A DNA stretch of 64,000 nt, taken from contig NC_073691.1 of assembly GCF_029784155.1 (NCBI RefSeq), positions 27,137,976 to 27,201,975 on the forward strand. Reading direction: 5' to 3'. Each line of letters starts with the position of its first letter. The first letter of the stretch is position 1. Positions 1-11,279 of this stretch are shown here, piece after piece. The notes under the pieces were generated by a model. The model worked only from the letters and a program-made list of their open reading frames with translations. It was not told the origin of the DNA and ran no database searches. Made by a program: the position numbers and the translations under genes. The stretch is from Uranotaenia lowii. Its lineage: Eukaryota > Arthropoda > Insecta > Diptera > Culicidae.

Positions 1-241
1 GGGTTTTGTTTGATTTTTTCCATGGATTAGGGCTTCCTGAATAAAGGATCAAGTCTCCCTTAACTTTAAAAATATCGCAATTTTTTTACTCCCTAGAAAA
101 TGCTTCTGGTTCATCTACGGGTTCAAGTATCGTTCTAATTTGAGGAGCATAGAAACTTGAAGTGCGAGTGCGAGTTGCTAAATTTTTCCAAAAAGATAAG
201 GTGAAAATAAGAAAAGGGGATCAAGTATCCCCACTCTCCCC
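1..241. mobile_element. Right end of a GGGGA-terminus TIR element (cut by the window edge)
   Basis: The segment ends in GATCAAGTATCCCC followed by ACTCTCCCC and a TA at 242-243. It is the inverted form of the left end at 20840 (GGGGAGAATGAGGATACTTG) and closely matches the right end at about 24470-24678, including the shared stretch on the + strand around GTTGCTAAATTTTTCC. I read it as the right part of a second copy of the 3.8-kb element at 20840-24678, with its left part outside the window. The 61-codon ORF on the minus strand here is a chance ORF inside this repeat. Confidence 0.7.
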
Positions 242-534
242 TACCTATTAAAGTTTTTTTTTTCTTTGGCATTACTTTGCGGGTTATCAAATTAGCTACC
301 TGATTCAACGTAATTAACAAGTGATATATACTTACGATAAATAGATCTTTTCTGAAGACATTTTATGATTGGAAAATCATCATCTGAAAAGTTATCATTT
401 AAAAGTGGATAAAAAATTATGGAACTAATTCAACAAATCTTCAGAAGCAATTGCACCAAATACTTAACTTTGAAATACATATAATCATATTTGTACAAGG
501 TTCAAGATAAGGTCTTAATATCGATATAAGGTCT

Positions 535-721
535 TGTGCAAAATGGCCAATCGCAAGGAATCACCCAACATGCAACACAAGACTTATCTGCTGAAAGGTT
601 GACTACTGAATGGCCCAGCCAGAGAAGCAAACACACACAACCGCACGGCAGCAATCGGGAGAGAGCAAAGACTAAGCTGTCAGTGCTGTCTCTCACACAC
701 TAGATAGACGCCTACCACACA
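535..721. repeat. 187-bp repeat, unoccupied copy
   Basis: This stretch, from TGTGCAAAATGGCC to CGCCTACCACACA, recurs at 8160-8680. Removing the 331-bp insertion and one 3-bp duplication from the second copy leaves exactly 187 bp, the same length as this one. The flanks of the two copies differ, so this is a dispersed repeat rather than a larger duplication. Its origin is not recognised. The 64-codon minus-strand ORF over it is not supported as a gene. Confidence 0.8.
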
Positions 722-1018
722 TCTTCCCCTTTCTCTCAGGAAAAGTGAAAAAAAGATATTTTTTTTCAGTTTAAACAGACTAGGGTAGAGGCCCCTAAGA
801 CAACGGCTTAAGGAAGCTTTTTTCATTAGTTCAATAGAATTGCCTTCCATGTTGGTTTAAAACTGTCATTCATTCATTGAACTATATTTTTAATATTGTG
901 TTATGAAATTATGCAGGAAATAGATCAATCCATTACGTACTTTTGAGTCAATTTATGATTTATTTTCCTCATTCAAGTTCCTTCATTGTCGTACCAGGTC
1001 CCTAATTCCGTCGTACAA
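722..1018. other. AT-rich DNA, nothing recognised
   Basis: No ORF, RNA gene or clear repeat was seen. The segment lies between the 187-bp repeat and a local tandem duplication. Confidence 0.5.
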
Positions 1019-1506
1019 GGAGACCGGAATTGTCTCAATTTATTCCACCCTCTTAAGAAATACATTTAAAATTTTGCGGTTGCGGTTCATGCAATTAGCA
1101 TCAGCTTACATCGAACGGATCAACCGCGCAGGATAACAGCAGAAGTTCTCTCGAGTAACCAGTCGCAATAAGCTATGAAACTAGGATAGCTTTATTCTAA
1201 ACAGGTCTACCATTGCTTGGCTAATGCATCTGCACGCAGCAAAGTATTATACCTTCTATTCAATTCTACCGAAATTGTCTCAAACTATTCCTCCCTAATG
1301 AGGGATAGATTTGAAATTTTGCGGTTGCGGTTCATACAAATGCGATTATTTACTTCGCACGGATCAACCGCGCAGGATAACTGCAAAGTTCGAATAAGAT
1401 CTAAGTCGCAATAAAATGGACTTGCCAAGAAATCCCAAGGTAGCGTTATTGTAGCTAGGTACCATTGCTTGGCTAAGGCAATTGCAGGCAGCACAATATT
1501 AGACCT
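1019..1506. repeat. Diverged tandem duplication, about 245-252 bp unit
   Basis: Two units lie head to tail. Shared landmarks in order are an ATTGTCTCAA block, GCGGTTGCGGTTCAT (1076 and 1321), GGATCAACCGCGCAGGATAA, AGTCGCAATAA and ACCATTGCTTGGCTAA (1209 and 1461). The two ORFs of 65 and 69 codons are open by chance. No function is recognised. Confidence 0.75.
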
Positions 1507-3862
1507 TAAAAATTGAATCCACCCTGCAAGTGTTTTTTATACCAACACACTCTCCAACGGACAGGGCTGCCATGAGCCAGGTTTTGTCTATAAAATAATT
1601 TTTTTTAACGATCATCCAGATATTTTTCACAAATAACTTTGCACAAATTTACACAGAAACCGCACATATTTAAAGAACATCAACATTTTTAAAAGAGCTA
1701 TATGTTTTTCTACATAATGACACTGAATAGTAAGAGATTGGAGAAGAGGCAGAATCACTCATGCGTTTTGTCAACATTTGTATTCTTATTCATGTGGGAA
1801 CCCTGGCGAAGGATATCGAAACAAAGCAACGCGTGAAATGCATATTAGACTGGTTCAGCTCATCTATTCGAGTTTTTTTACGAGCGATAAAAGTTTTTGC
1901 AAGAAAGTTTTTTTTTCTCGGAAATTCACGCTCCGTTATTCTAACATTGTGTTGTTGACATTTTGTTTTGTTGTTGCAAAATAAATCTAGCTGATTTAGC
2001 TAAATTTAGCTAATGCAAGTTTTTGGGTTCAAATTTTTGGGAGTTGACGTACAGTAATTCAACTAAAATTAGACTTTTCGACAATTTTCATTCAAACTGT
2101 AATATGTCAAAAACGACGACCACATTTTGTTGAAAATTCACAGAGAATTTACAAAAATGAAACAAACATGAGTCAAGTTTCAAAAAATTATATGGGAGGA
2201 ATCCGAATATGAGCGGGTTCGATTTTGTAGAATTTTGAACGAATTTATGTACAAAAAATCTACCGAATTAGATTTTTTTTGCCACTTGTTTTGAGATCCA
2301 AACCAGAGACTCATCTATTCTGGTCAGTAGTTAGAATAGTTATAGATTCCCATTCAGAGAATCTCTGAAAACTGGAGAAGTTTTAGTTTTAGTTTTCAAG
2401 GATCTCTCAGTGACCATTCTGTAGAGCAAAGCGTTTGGTCGTATGTGAGATACTGCAGTTTTAATAAAAGAAGTTCAAAAAGTCTAATTTTCATAGAATT
2501 GATGTATCACAAGTGTCAAATACTTAAGAAAATGTTTAATGTCATCAGATAATAGAATCAATAACAATCAAATCTTAAAATATAAAATTCTGAAGAAACA
2601 ATGTCATTGGAGTTGAACGTTAGATATGTGTAAAGTTGGAGACATTCTTGCGTGCACCCCAACTTCTGTTAAATTATGCACGGTACTGTTAATAAATAAT
2701 TTGCAAAACATCAACCACTAAGCTAGATCATTTAAAACCACGCATTATAAGCAATGCTGAATACATTCGAGTAATTTATAAATATAAATAGACTTTTTGC
2801 ACTTATCTCCCTGCGCATTAAGTCCCTAGCTTCAATGAGGTCAAAATAATCAAAATTACTTTTAAATCAATTTGTTCTTTCTCTATGAGTCCAACTGTGG
2901 TCAGCAAAAAATAGTAAAAATGGACCGGTCTAATTCCAATTATTGCAAAACGGTTTCCTATTCTTGTCGCAAAATTACGACGAATTATGGGGGCAGAGCG
3001 ATTCGATTTCAATCGAAAATTGATAAATTTATACCAAACAGACTAATTTGAAATAATTTTTCTAATTTTATTTCGACATTTTTCTATTGGATTTTATGAT
3101 TTTGATCGTTACATGCATTGACAGGAGGCGTTAAAGCAAAGAAATACGTTGGGGGGATCACTAAGTTCGTTTTTCAATATGGCGGAGTGCGCCAATAATT
3201 AATTTCACTTCGCGATTTCAGAATCAAATATCTCAAAAAATAATTTGAAAAGTGACAAATTTGTGATAGAGAATAAATTCACAGGCATAAGTTTATCATG
3301 TGACGTACCCAACGAAAGTGGAAAGTGATTTTTCGGCTCTAAAACATGCCTTCATGAATTAAGACGAATCAAAGGGATACGACGGAGGAGGGTACTCCTA
3401 CCCTATATGTATAAAAAAAAAATCGGTTGAAATATGTAACATATACGTGCGTTCAAACTACCACGCAACGATTTAGTAAGAAGTCCGTGTACTCATCATA
3501 CTTAACTAAATCCTAGAAATATCTTCCAAACAAATTTTCTAGAATTAAATAACATTAAATTCCAAAATTGAAACCGTCTACTTAACGGAGATAAGAATTC
3601 GGGACACAGCTTTTGTCCCACAAACTCAAGTGAATAATATTGAGAAATGAATTTCTTAATAGAGCATGCACTTTTTAAGCCACCACATATGAAATTCGAT
3701 TTGAGTGAATATTCAAGTTAGAACCATATGAACGTATTACAAATGGACAAATGACGATAAAATGGAACAGGAAACATTATTTACTAGAAAGAATACGATA
3801 TAACAATAATGTTTGTAATACTAATGATACAGAGAATTCTCGGCCATCCACTCAGATACATA
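1507..3862. other. AT-rich DNA without a recognised gene
   Basis: Only short chance ORFs (77 codons or fewer) occur. There is no convincing splice-linked coding exon, tRNA or TIR pair. A short GC-richer patch near 3120-3420 contains the imperfect palindrome GGAGGGTACTCCTACCC, which I could not assign. Confidence 0.5.
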
Positions 3863-4789
3863 GGGGAAGAGGGGGCATAATGCCCACGTTAAGAAGAAAG
3901 CCTTGTTTCAGAGTACATTTGAAAACATTAACTTTACTTTTCGATTGTGTTTGGAAGTTTGGAATGTTGTTTGTCGAAATATGATAGTTAGAATAACTGG
4001 AAGGAGAAAAAAGGCCACAAATTTAATGAAGTTTGAAGAGTAGGTTGAAAATTGGATTTCAATTTCAGTAGGGGCATAATGCGCATATGTGTGTACCCAA
4101 TCGCGCCGTTTAACGTTTAATAAGTGTTTATTGATTCAAGTGCTTCCGAAAGTGTTTGCCAGGTAAAAACACTTCTTTTCTACTTCACAGATGGAAAAAT
4201 ATATTGCTTCGCGCAATGCTGCCAGATATACTGAAATTCTTGTGTAAAGTTAATTAAATCTATATTTAATTTAGGAATTTTGAATATATTCGTTTATATT
4301 CAAGTTATGTTTTCCAAAACAACATGGAAATATCTTTAAAATTGTTGTGATGAAACTGCATATAAATTTATACAAATATGAAACATGCTTAAAGATAAAC
4401 GGACATGGCGCGTTTTGCCCCACCTAGACATGTTTATTAAAAATCGTTCAAAATAACAGAAAAAATAATCGAATTAGAAAATTTTTCGTTTTGTGATGAT
4501 TTTAAAGACCAATGTTCATAATTGTAACATATGTCAGGTTTTTTTTTGCCGATAGATGCCGTAATTCCTTACGAAAGTCAAGGAAAAAATTGCAAGGAAT
4601 ATGGCTTGAAAAATATTTTTGGATTTTTGCAGAGATTTATCATACATTTGATGCTAATTTTTTGTTCAAAAGGTTTCTACTGTTAATTAGAAGGGAATAA
4701 CGTAAAGAAATTTTAAAATAAGTGTATAACTAGCTAGATATCGCAGTGGAGCGTTTTGCCCACAATGGGCATCATACCCCCAGTTCCCC
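3863..4789. mobile_element. Non-autonomous TIR element, GGGGA family, TA target site
   Basis: The left end is TA followed by GGGGAAGAGGGGGCATAATG. The right end is the inverted counterpart, CATACCCCCAGTTCCCC followed by TA at 4790-4791. After the outer TIR both sides carry GCATNATGCCCA, and subterminal copies recur inside (around 4071-4090 and 4408-4425). The element is 927 bp and has no transposase. The same terminus grammar (TA, GGGGA, a G-run, then an element-specific block) is found at 12526 and 20840. I do not assign the superfamily; ISL2EU-like is one possibility. Confidence 0.75.
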
Positions 4790-4791
4790 TA

Positions 4792-6654
4792 CAGCACGTT
4801 TAAAAAATTATCTCCCTCCCTTATAGTTTCTCTCCGCTCACGAAATACAAGTTACATCAATTGAATCTGTTAGTTGCACGTGAAAAATCAACGCAGAAGA
4901 TTGCTTGAAACTCGACTTAGGAATTAATGACTTCATTCAAGATGAAAACTAATACAAGTGTGTCATTATTTTTCTGTGGTGAGCTGATGTACTGTAACTG
5001 CCTGATAGTTGCAATGTTGCAATGCTCAAATAACTTTCTTATTTGATTGTTTTTATACCTGAACGTTAAGCAATCTTTTAAACAACAGTTCGTGAGGAGC
5101 CACTTTCCACTTCAGATATCATAATTCGATGATAACTGTTTTCCTTTAAATTTTATTCTAAAATATCTAATGCTATCCATCTAGCCTTGAGGAACGATTC
5201 TTAAAACATAAGTTGCTTGGCCCTTTCAGGATGATTTTTTATGGTGTCGTATGCCTATGAGCGAATAATAAGCTCGAGTACCGCATTCAAGGGAAATAAA
5301 CTCACTAGTCAGGTTTAATCTATTAAACCTGCACTTAAGGCTTACCTTTGGGATAATCAAACGAAGTCACCGACCCAATTAATCCTTTAGGGAACGTTGT
5401 TAGTGAGTAAGCTGCGTATTTTTCACATTAAGGGCAGTCAGGTAGGGTCTTGACCTAAGATTCAAAAATCGACTTATACCGTTTGAAGCTCAGACACAAC
5501 TGTTATTTTAGGTATGACTCCCATTTGTGTCATATTGGTCATTTTCAAAGGTTTTCTTTTAAACTCCAGTTTACAGTTCCTTACAACCTAGCATAAGGTT
5601 GCCAGAATTTGTTCAGCACCTATCCGGGCTATCTGGTATCCTTACTCTAGCAACTGATAGTTTTTATCACACGTTCTAAATTCGAACAGCGATAAACCGA
5701 TTTCCACAAACTGGCGCAAGTATTGCCCAACGAACTCTTAACTCTTAATTTATTGGTCAAAATAATTAATTTATTCGTAAAAAATATCCTCAGAGCTGTG
5801 ATGAAAACCCTTGACAAATTTGATATATATTAGAGATCGTTTATTTTCAAACAAATCCCTATTTGTGAATTCAGGATCGTGATTGATTTAACAGCATCGT
5901 ATTTATTTAATTTAAGATTTATAAGAGATAAGCTTAATATTTCATAACGACCTAAACCATGGTTTGTAAGACATCTTGCTTATTTGCAAGAAATCTTTAC
6001 GATTCATAGAGTATGTCTAATGGTTTACATTATAAAAGTTACCTAATACAAAATTCTGAACAAACTGCCAGAAAGATTTTCATAATATTAATTCCAATAG
6101 AGCCTCTTTTGGGCATTAGATTTTTTTTAAATCGCTTTTCAAAATACTTTTTTCGAACAGTTGTTTCAAATAAACATACGTCAAATAATACAAATCACCT
6201 TCATATTTCGATATATGTTAGTTGCTTTATTTTCCCATTTTTTGTGCATACTTCATTCTCATCAAGTTACTTCAAATATTGTAACTCAGATTTTGAAGAG
6301 TCTGGACAGATCAATCTTGGTTTGAAGCAATTGAAATACTCAACCAAACTTGTCCATTAGCATTGAATACAAGCAAAACCTTTCCCTTCTGCCAACCGAA
6401 AATATGATTTTTTTTGTGCTCAGTCAACTTGTTACCTCATGTTTCTATGAACCTCCTATCTTTAATGCTGCCAAAAAAATTGCGATTGAATAGTCACTCA
6501 AACCAGACGAAACATTTCCCGGCAATCCAACAGTTGAAAACATTTCACCGCATTTTCACAATTAAAAAAGAATCGAAGTTAGATTTTTGTCACGATTTTA
6601 TTTTCAATAACAAAAAAACAGAACTGATAATTTTCTAGAAATCAGCCAAATTCA
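4792..6654. other. AT-rich DNA without a recognised gene
   Basis: The longest ORF (115 codons at 6013-6360) has low-complexity AT-driven composition and no recognisable domain. A short palindrome AGGTTTAATCTATTAAACCT lies near 5310-5335. Nothing else is supported. Confidence 0.5.
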
Positions 6655-7840
6655 GAGCTCGCCCCGGTCTCATCAAGATTGAAATTCATTAAAATTTCTG
6701 TCCCAAAATACTAGAATTTTGTATTGGCTCGGCTCGAGTTTATGAACATTTCAATCAAACTAGTTCCAAAATTGTAAATACTTAAATCTATTTTCCTTTT
6801 AATTACTTAAAGTATTTAAATTTGTGCTCGTCTCAAGCTTCAAAGAATTTATAAAATTTTTTTTTGCTCATTCACGATATAAATACAGAAAAAAGACACA
6901 TTTTAAAACATATGTTCATTCCGAATTTTTAGAGATTCGTTTAAACACTCTGTACATTTTTGTCTTGTTCGTCTCAGTTTATAAACAATTGATTTGTGCT
7001 GGCCCCGTGCTTGCGCAAATGCCAATTTACTGATGCTCGTACCACGCTTAGAATTATAGCTATTTTGAATACCCCAAGTTATTTCACTATATATGGCGCT
7101 CATCTCGAGCTAAAAAATCTATTTGCCCAAGCTGAAAATCATTTTTCTTGTGCAAAGATACAAATCAGAATTTACTGTTCATCCTGAATCATCATTCTAT
7201 TCTCATTCATAATGCTCGCCCCGCGCTAAGTGTTGATAAATTCCGTGCTCGTCTCGAACTAAAAAAAATCATTTTGCTTGGACTCGTTACGACCTATATT
7301 ATACTTTTACAATTTGAAATGCTCGTCCCGAGCTTAGAATCAAACGATTTCGTGCTCGTCCCGAGCTATTCACTTTTCGTCCCGAGCTAAAAATCTCCTT
7401 ATTTATGCTCGTTCCGAGCTTAAAATCGTACTGCTTATGCTCGTCCCGAGCTAAAACACATATCAGAATTTCTGCTCGTCCCGAGCTAAGTGTCGAAAAA
7501 TTTCGTGCTCGTCACGAGCTGATTCAATGTTCATGATGGTGCTCGTCCCGAGCTAAAACTGATCTTATCTATGCTCGTCCCGAGCTTAAAATCGTATTGC
7601 TTGTGCTCGTCCCGAGCTTAAACACATATCAGAATTTCTGCTCGTCCCGAGCTAAGTATCAAACAAATTCGTGCTCGTCCCGAGCTAATTAACTTTTCAT
7701 GGTGGTGCTCGAGCTTAAAATCTTCTTATTTATGCTCGTCTAGAGCTAAAAAATCATTTTACTTGTGCTCGTCCCGAGCTACCATACAAGTCATAATTAC
7801 CTATTCAATACGAGCTAATATTTTTCTAGCTCACGCGCAC
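6655..7840. repeat. Hairpin minisatellite with core GCTCGTCCCGAGC
   Basis: Many copies of GTGCTCGTCCCGAGCTAAA occur at roughly 35-45-bp spacing. They are cleanest from about 7310 to 7790 and decayed on the left (6655-7300). Each core is a self-complementary stem GCTCG/CGAGC with a three-base loop. The linkers differ but recur in the same order: the block ACACATATCAGAATTTCTG is at 7456 and again at 7622, which gives a higher-order period of 166 bp made of several sub-units. Compensating and loop changes are visible (GTTCC, GTCAC, GTCTA). The array is not coding; ORFs through it are shadows. Confidence 0.85.
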
Positions 7841-8159
7841 ACGTGTCATCAACATGACCGAAACACTAACAAACACAATTGCGTTCCTTCTCTACCGCCA
7901 ATCTTTCCCGGTCAGCGCACGCCAGCGCGCACAAATGAACGAAAAAAAAAACATCAAACACATGAGCGCTAGCGCTCCACAAACTTGAATACACACAACA
8001 CAACGTAAGGCGGAAAATTACTCGGTGTAACACTTTTCCCCCATAAATATCACTTTGCTGCTGCACGTCGGGTGATTCCTTAATCCTTGGAAGCCGAAAC
8101 CTTTTTTAGTTGCATTTGTTTTGCTAACAAACAAGAGCAAAACCTGTCACGGTCGTCAA
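7841..8159. other. Unassigned DNA between two repeats
   Basis: This is a slightly GC-richer stretch. The 69-codon plus-strand ORF and the overlapping minus-strand ORF have no recognisable domain and are not called as genes. Confidence 0.4.
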
Positions 8160-8680
8160 TGTGCAAAATGGCCAATCGCAAGGAATCACCCAACATGCAA
8201 CACAAGACTTATCTGCTGAAAGGTTGACTACTGAATGGCCCAGCCAGAGAAGCAAACACACACAACCGCACGGCAGCAATCGGGAGAGAGCAAAGACTAA
8301 AGCGGGCCACAGACTACACAACATTTGTACAAATGTGATGAAATTCGATGAAATTTTGTCGCTGTGAGCACGATTTGCATAGTGTATGGCACTGCTTGAA
8401 TGAACGCCCAAACGGTTGGAGTAAAATCGGTCGGGATCGAAATATTTTGTACAAAACATTCTCCCAGCCGGGGTGGAGATGGTTTTTTTTTGTTGCTGTT
8501 GCTGTTTTCGCCAGCAATCATTTGTGTTCGCGTGAAATATGTTTGTATAGTGTGTGGGCGAGCATAGATCAAACAATCGACGCGGAATCATCGAATTTGT
8601 ACAGGCCAATTTGTGTAGTCTATGGCCCGCTTAAGCTGTCAGTGCTGTCTCTCACACACTAGATAGACGCCTACCACACA
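8160..8680. repeat. Second copy of the 187-bp repeat, occupied by a MITE
   Basis: The outer parts (8160-8300 and 8635-8680) match 535-721 almost base for base. The middle 331 bp plus a duplicated TAA is an insertion absent from the other copy. The 161-codon minus-strand ORF here spans both repeat and MITE and is a chance product. Confidence 0.85.
8301..8631. mobile_element. PIF/Harbinger-like MITE with TAA duplication
   Basis: The left terminus is AGCGGGCCACAGACTACACA; the inverted right terminus reads AGCGGGCCATAGACTACACA, with one mismatch in 20. A TAA lies on both sides (8298-8300 and 8632-8634). The unoccupied paralogue at about 674-675 has a single TAA, which proves the boundaries. Variants of the terminal motif recur inside (about 8372-8395 and 8539-8561), like transposase-binding subterminal repeats. 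The element is 331 bp and has no coding capacity. A 3-bp TWA target site is typical of PIF/Harbinger, so the superfamily is inferred from that. Confidence 0.88.
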
Positions 8681-9545
8681 GGTCTTAAGTAGGATCGATA
8701 AATAAAACCACTTTACAAGATCAAAATAATCCCAACAATCAGTTTAGTTAATGATAACACACATTAGATTAATTTTATCAACAAAGGTAAATTCTAGAAA
8801 ACGATTTAAACGCTTGGCTATCAATTAAATTTAACACAATATGAAATGATGCCAAATAAAATTCGATTGCTCAGAAATCTGTGTACAAGAATGAACCATA
8901 GCAGAAAGTTTTAACCAAAAATACACCAATTAGTTGAAAAATAAACAACTTTGTTGGCAGATTTGTAATCTTCAATCGTGAAATCAATATGAGGCAAGAG
9001 TTGAATTGCATTGATGAGTTTCCAAAAACGATCTTACTAAAATCAGAATGAACAAAAACTAATATATATTAAATATCTCCTTATAAATATTCTTCGAAGT
9101 TTGATAGAAGTTTGTTTACTTCGAAAGGTCGTTTTTGAGAATACATTAGTGTTTCTTGGAATAAGGATTAGGAAAACAAGTCTGTTTGAAGAAAATTTAA
9201 ACACATATTTACCTTACTACGAAACTTCTTATCCCCGCCTCAAAGATAGAAGTAGGAGCTTCCTTAAAAAAAAGTCTAGGAGCATAGGAGCTGTAGGATG
9301 AATCGATCGCACCATTTACCAAAATGGATCCTGATCTATAACCTTTCTCCTACTAACAAAAACCTTTCCTTGGATATTTAAATATAGATTTGCAGACATG
9401 TAGGCGATCTCTATAGTTGGTGATATTGACTTACCTTTGTTTTTGATTTTTTTCCAAAATCATCGTTGGAATTTAAAGGGACAAAAGGTTGATAATTGAT
9501 CCTATGAACAATCCCTCCTCCATTCCTCATTGACTACTAGGACGT
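8681..9545. other. AT-rich DNA without a recognised gene
   Basis: Only chance ORFs (66 codons) were seen. There are no repeats or RNA genes that I can support. Confidence 0.45.
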
Positions 9546-9806
9546 TGCCGGCGCCGTTATTGATCATTTTTCAAAGGGATATCATGAGATTTGTGAATTT
9601 TGAATGAATTGTTAGTCCCAAGCACCGTTTTGGCCCTTGCACAAAGCTGATGGCCTCGATCAATCACGAAGTAGCCATTGGTGAAGTAGAACTTGTTCTG
9701 CTTAGCCACGCCAGCGATCTGATCGCGATCGCTAATGATCATATCTAAGCACTTCAAGTTCAATAATTTAAGGTGGATATGAGAAGTCAACTAAGCTAAG
9801 CTAAGC
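9546..9806 (-). repeat. Repeat remnant with AGCTT pentamer run and a 77-codon ORF
   Basis: On the minus strand the segment starts with AAGCTTAGCTTAGCTTAG, then TTGACTTC, and is followed by an open frame of 77 codons (9557-9790). Its composition is more protein-like than its neighbours (SDRDQIAG, a KQNKFYF stretch, and DRGHQLCARAKTVLG), but I do not recognise the family. A similar AGCTT run followed by TTGATTAAC interrupts the satellite at 52259-52300. The likeliest reading is a truncated dispersed repeat, possibly a retroelement fragment. Confidence 0.4.
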
Positions 9807-9889
9807 TTCGTAAATGTGTATTGACTCGTACTACTGTTTAAAAGCGTGCTTCTCATCTAAGATTTTTACCTTCTCATCAAAATCAAATG

Positions 9890-11110
9890 AAAACGTTTGA
9901 AAATTTATAGTTTTTGATACATTTGTGATGTCATAATGCATGAAGCACCAATTGCAGTAATTTTTGGTTTTGTTCGAATAAAATTCTACATTTTTTCTTC
10001 CAAAAATTATTTTAAGAAAAAAAGGTTATTCTGCTGCATACATTTAGGGGTAAAACATACTACAAAATATTCTATAAGAATCATGAAAATAAATCTTAGG
10101 ATGGATGAAATTTTATGTTAACAAACGCATAAAGCAAAACAATCATATCCCAGCGCAGCATTTGTAAAAGCGATTTATGAGATTTAGTTCTGATTTGCAT
10201 TTTGTTGCATTTTGCCCCAGGCAGCTAACTGAATTATAAAAATATTTGTTTAAAAAAAATTGGCGATTGTTCGAAAAATTACAGAGGTCGGCATTAAAAC
10301 GCTATTCGCTAGTTAGTCCGCTACATTTTTGTTTATATATTTATTTTATAACTTTATTTTTAGAAACATTACGGCTGAAAAAACTCCATCACCTTGCAGA
10401 AAATAACATTTATCAGCATTCCGGCTTGAAAAATGGCACCTAGTGGAGTTTGTTTATCCGTTATTTCAACAGAAATCCCGTAATAAAATAAATTTGCCAG
10501 CAAAAAAGTAGCGGACTAATTAGCGATTAGCGATTTAACGCCAGACACTAGACAAAACCATATTTCAGCATTCTTCCTTGACTGATTTCTTGTGGTGGAG
10601 TTTGTCTATCTGTTAGTACAAACGTTTGGTCAAAAACTGAATTAAAACGATAATTATTTAACAAAAACGAAATAGACAAATTAGCGATTAGCGCTTTAAT
10701 GCCGAACACTGAAAAATTATTATACCCCAACAGTGTTGGTATAGGATAATGAAAGCAATATTAAGTTTGTAGGTGATATCATTAAGCCAATCTGTCATAC
10801 TAGGTAAAGTTTTTTATGGCATCGAAAAATGTAAAAAATTGTACATGTATTGCTGGATTTTTTAAATTTTTTATGACAATCAAAAACTTTAAAAAACTCT
10901 TTTACGATGTTAAAAACTATGTCATCATCAATCTGTTATCATTCAATGATAACTTTATTACATTATATTGAAATAAAAATTGAATGAGTGCTGTGGTACA
11001 CAAATGTTGCATCTCACCCTGCTTTTGCATGATGCCCCGTTTGACGGTACCAATCTCTTGACTTCCAAAATCAGAAAGTGAAAATTGATTATAATTCAAT
11101 TCGATTTTCA
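9890..11110. repeat. Dispersed repeat, copy 1 (interrupted by a MITE)
   Basis: This segment is collinear with 13850-14600. Shared blocks are a TTTGTGATGTCATAA-like block, CATACATTTAGGGGTAAAA, TTGGCGATTGT, CCAACAGTGTTGGTAT, GTTTGTAGGTGATATC, TTTTTTATGGCATC, TGTACAT and a GTGTGGTA(C/T)ACAAATGTTGCAT end. The copy is longer because a MITE (10286-10709) sits in it. Family unknown; no coding capacity seen. Confidence 0.7.
10286..10709. mobile_element. MITE with a duplicated right half
   Basis: The left terminus is GTCGGCATTAAAACGCTATT. An inverted right terminus at about 10500-10548 reads GTCTGGCGTTAAATCGCTAA on the opposite strand, and the match continues for about 45 bp through TTAGTCCGCTAC. A second right end lies at about 10670-10709 (GTTCGGCATTAAAGCGCTAA inverted), preceded by a repeat of the block GTGGAGTTTGT(C/T)TATC. 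So the right half (about 155 bp) is present twice in tandem. The insertion is absent from the paralogous locus near 14220, which marks it as an insertion into the dispersed repeat. Confidence 0.75.
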
Positions 11111-11181
11111 TTTAATAATTATGAAGTCTTTTTGGATATGCAGGATCGCTTATTCACGGAGATTGCGTTTCTTAAATTTAT

Positions 11182-11187
11182 AAAAAA
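11182..11187 (-). terminator. RNA polymerase III T-run terminator of tRNA-Leu
   Basis: Six consecutive T on the minus strand begin 7 nt after the discriminator base of the tRNA, the usual position for Pol III termination. Confidence 0.8.
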
Positions 11188-11193
11188 GGTATT

Positions 11194-11276
11194 TGTCAGA
11201 AGTGGGATTCGAACCCACGCCTTCAGAGAAGACTACGACCTGAACGTAGCGCCTTAGACCGCTCGGCCATCCTGAC
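11194..11276 (-). tRNA. tRNA-Leu-CAG: tRNA-Leu, anticodon CAG
   Basis: Read on the minus strand from 11276, the gene starts GTCAGGATGGCCGAGCGGTC and ends TCCCACTTCTGAC plus discriminator A at 11194. The acceptor stem pairs over seven positions (one G-U). The A box (TGGCCGAGCGG) and B box (GGTTCGAATCC) are intact. The anticodon CAG is at 11240-11242 in the loop TTCAGGT, and the long variable arm of a class II tRNA is present. It decodes CUG leucine. There is no intron. A run of six T follows on the minus strand (11182-11187), a typical RNA polymerase III terminator. No neighbouring tRNA was found. I see no defect, so it is probably functional. Confidence 0.96.
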
Positions 11277-11279
11277 TGT

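Noticed and set aside
6655..7840. Possible CRISPR-like array
   Set aside because: Eukaryotic context, short palindromic core, variable spacing and recurring linkers; no cas genes. It is a minisatellite.
8124..8609. 161-codon minus-strand ORF
   Set aside because: Runs across the boundary of a dispersed repeat and a MITE.
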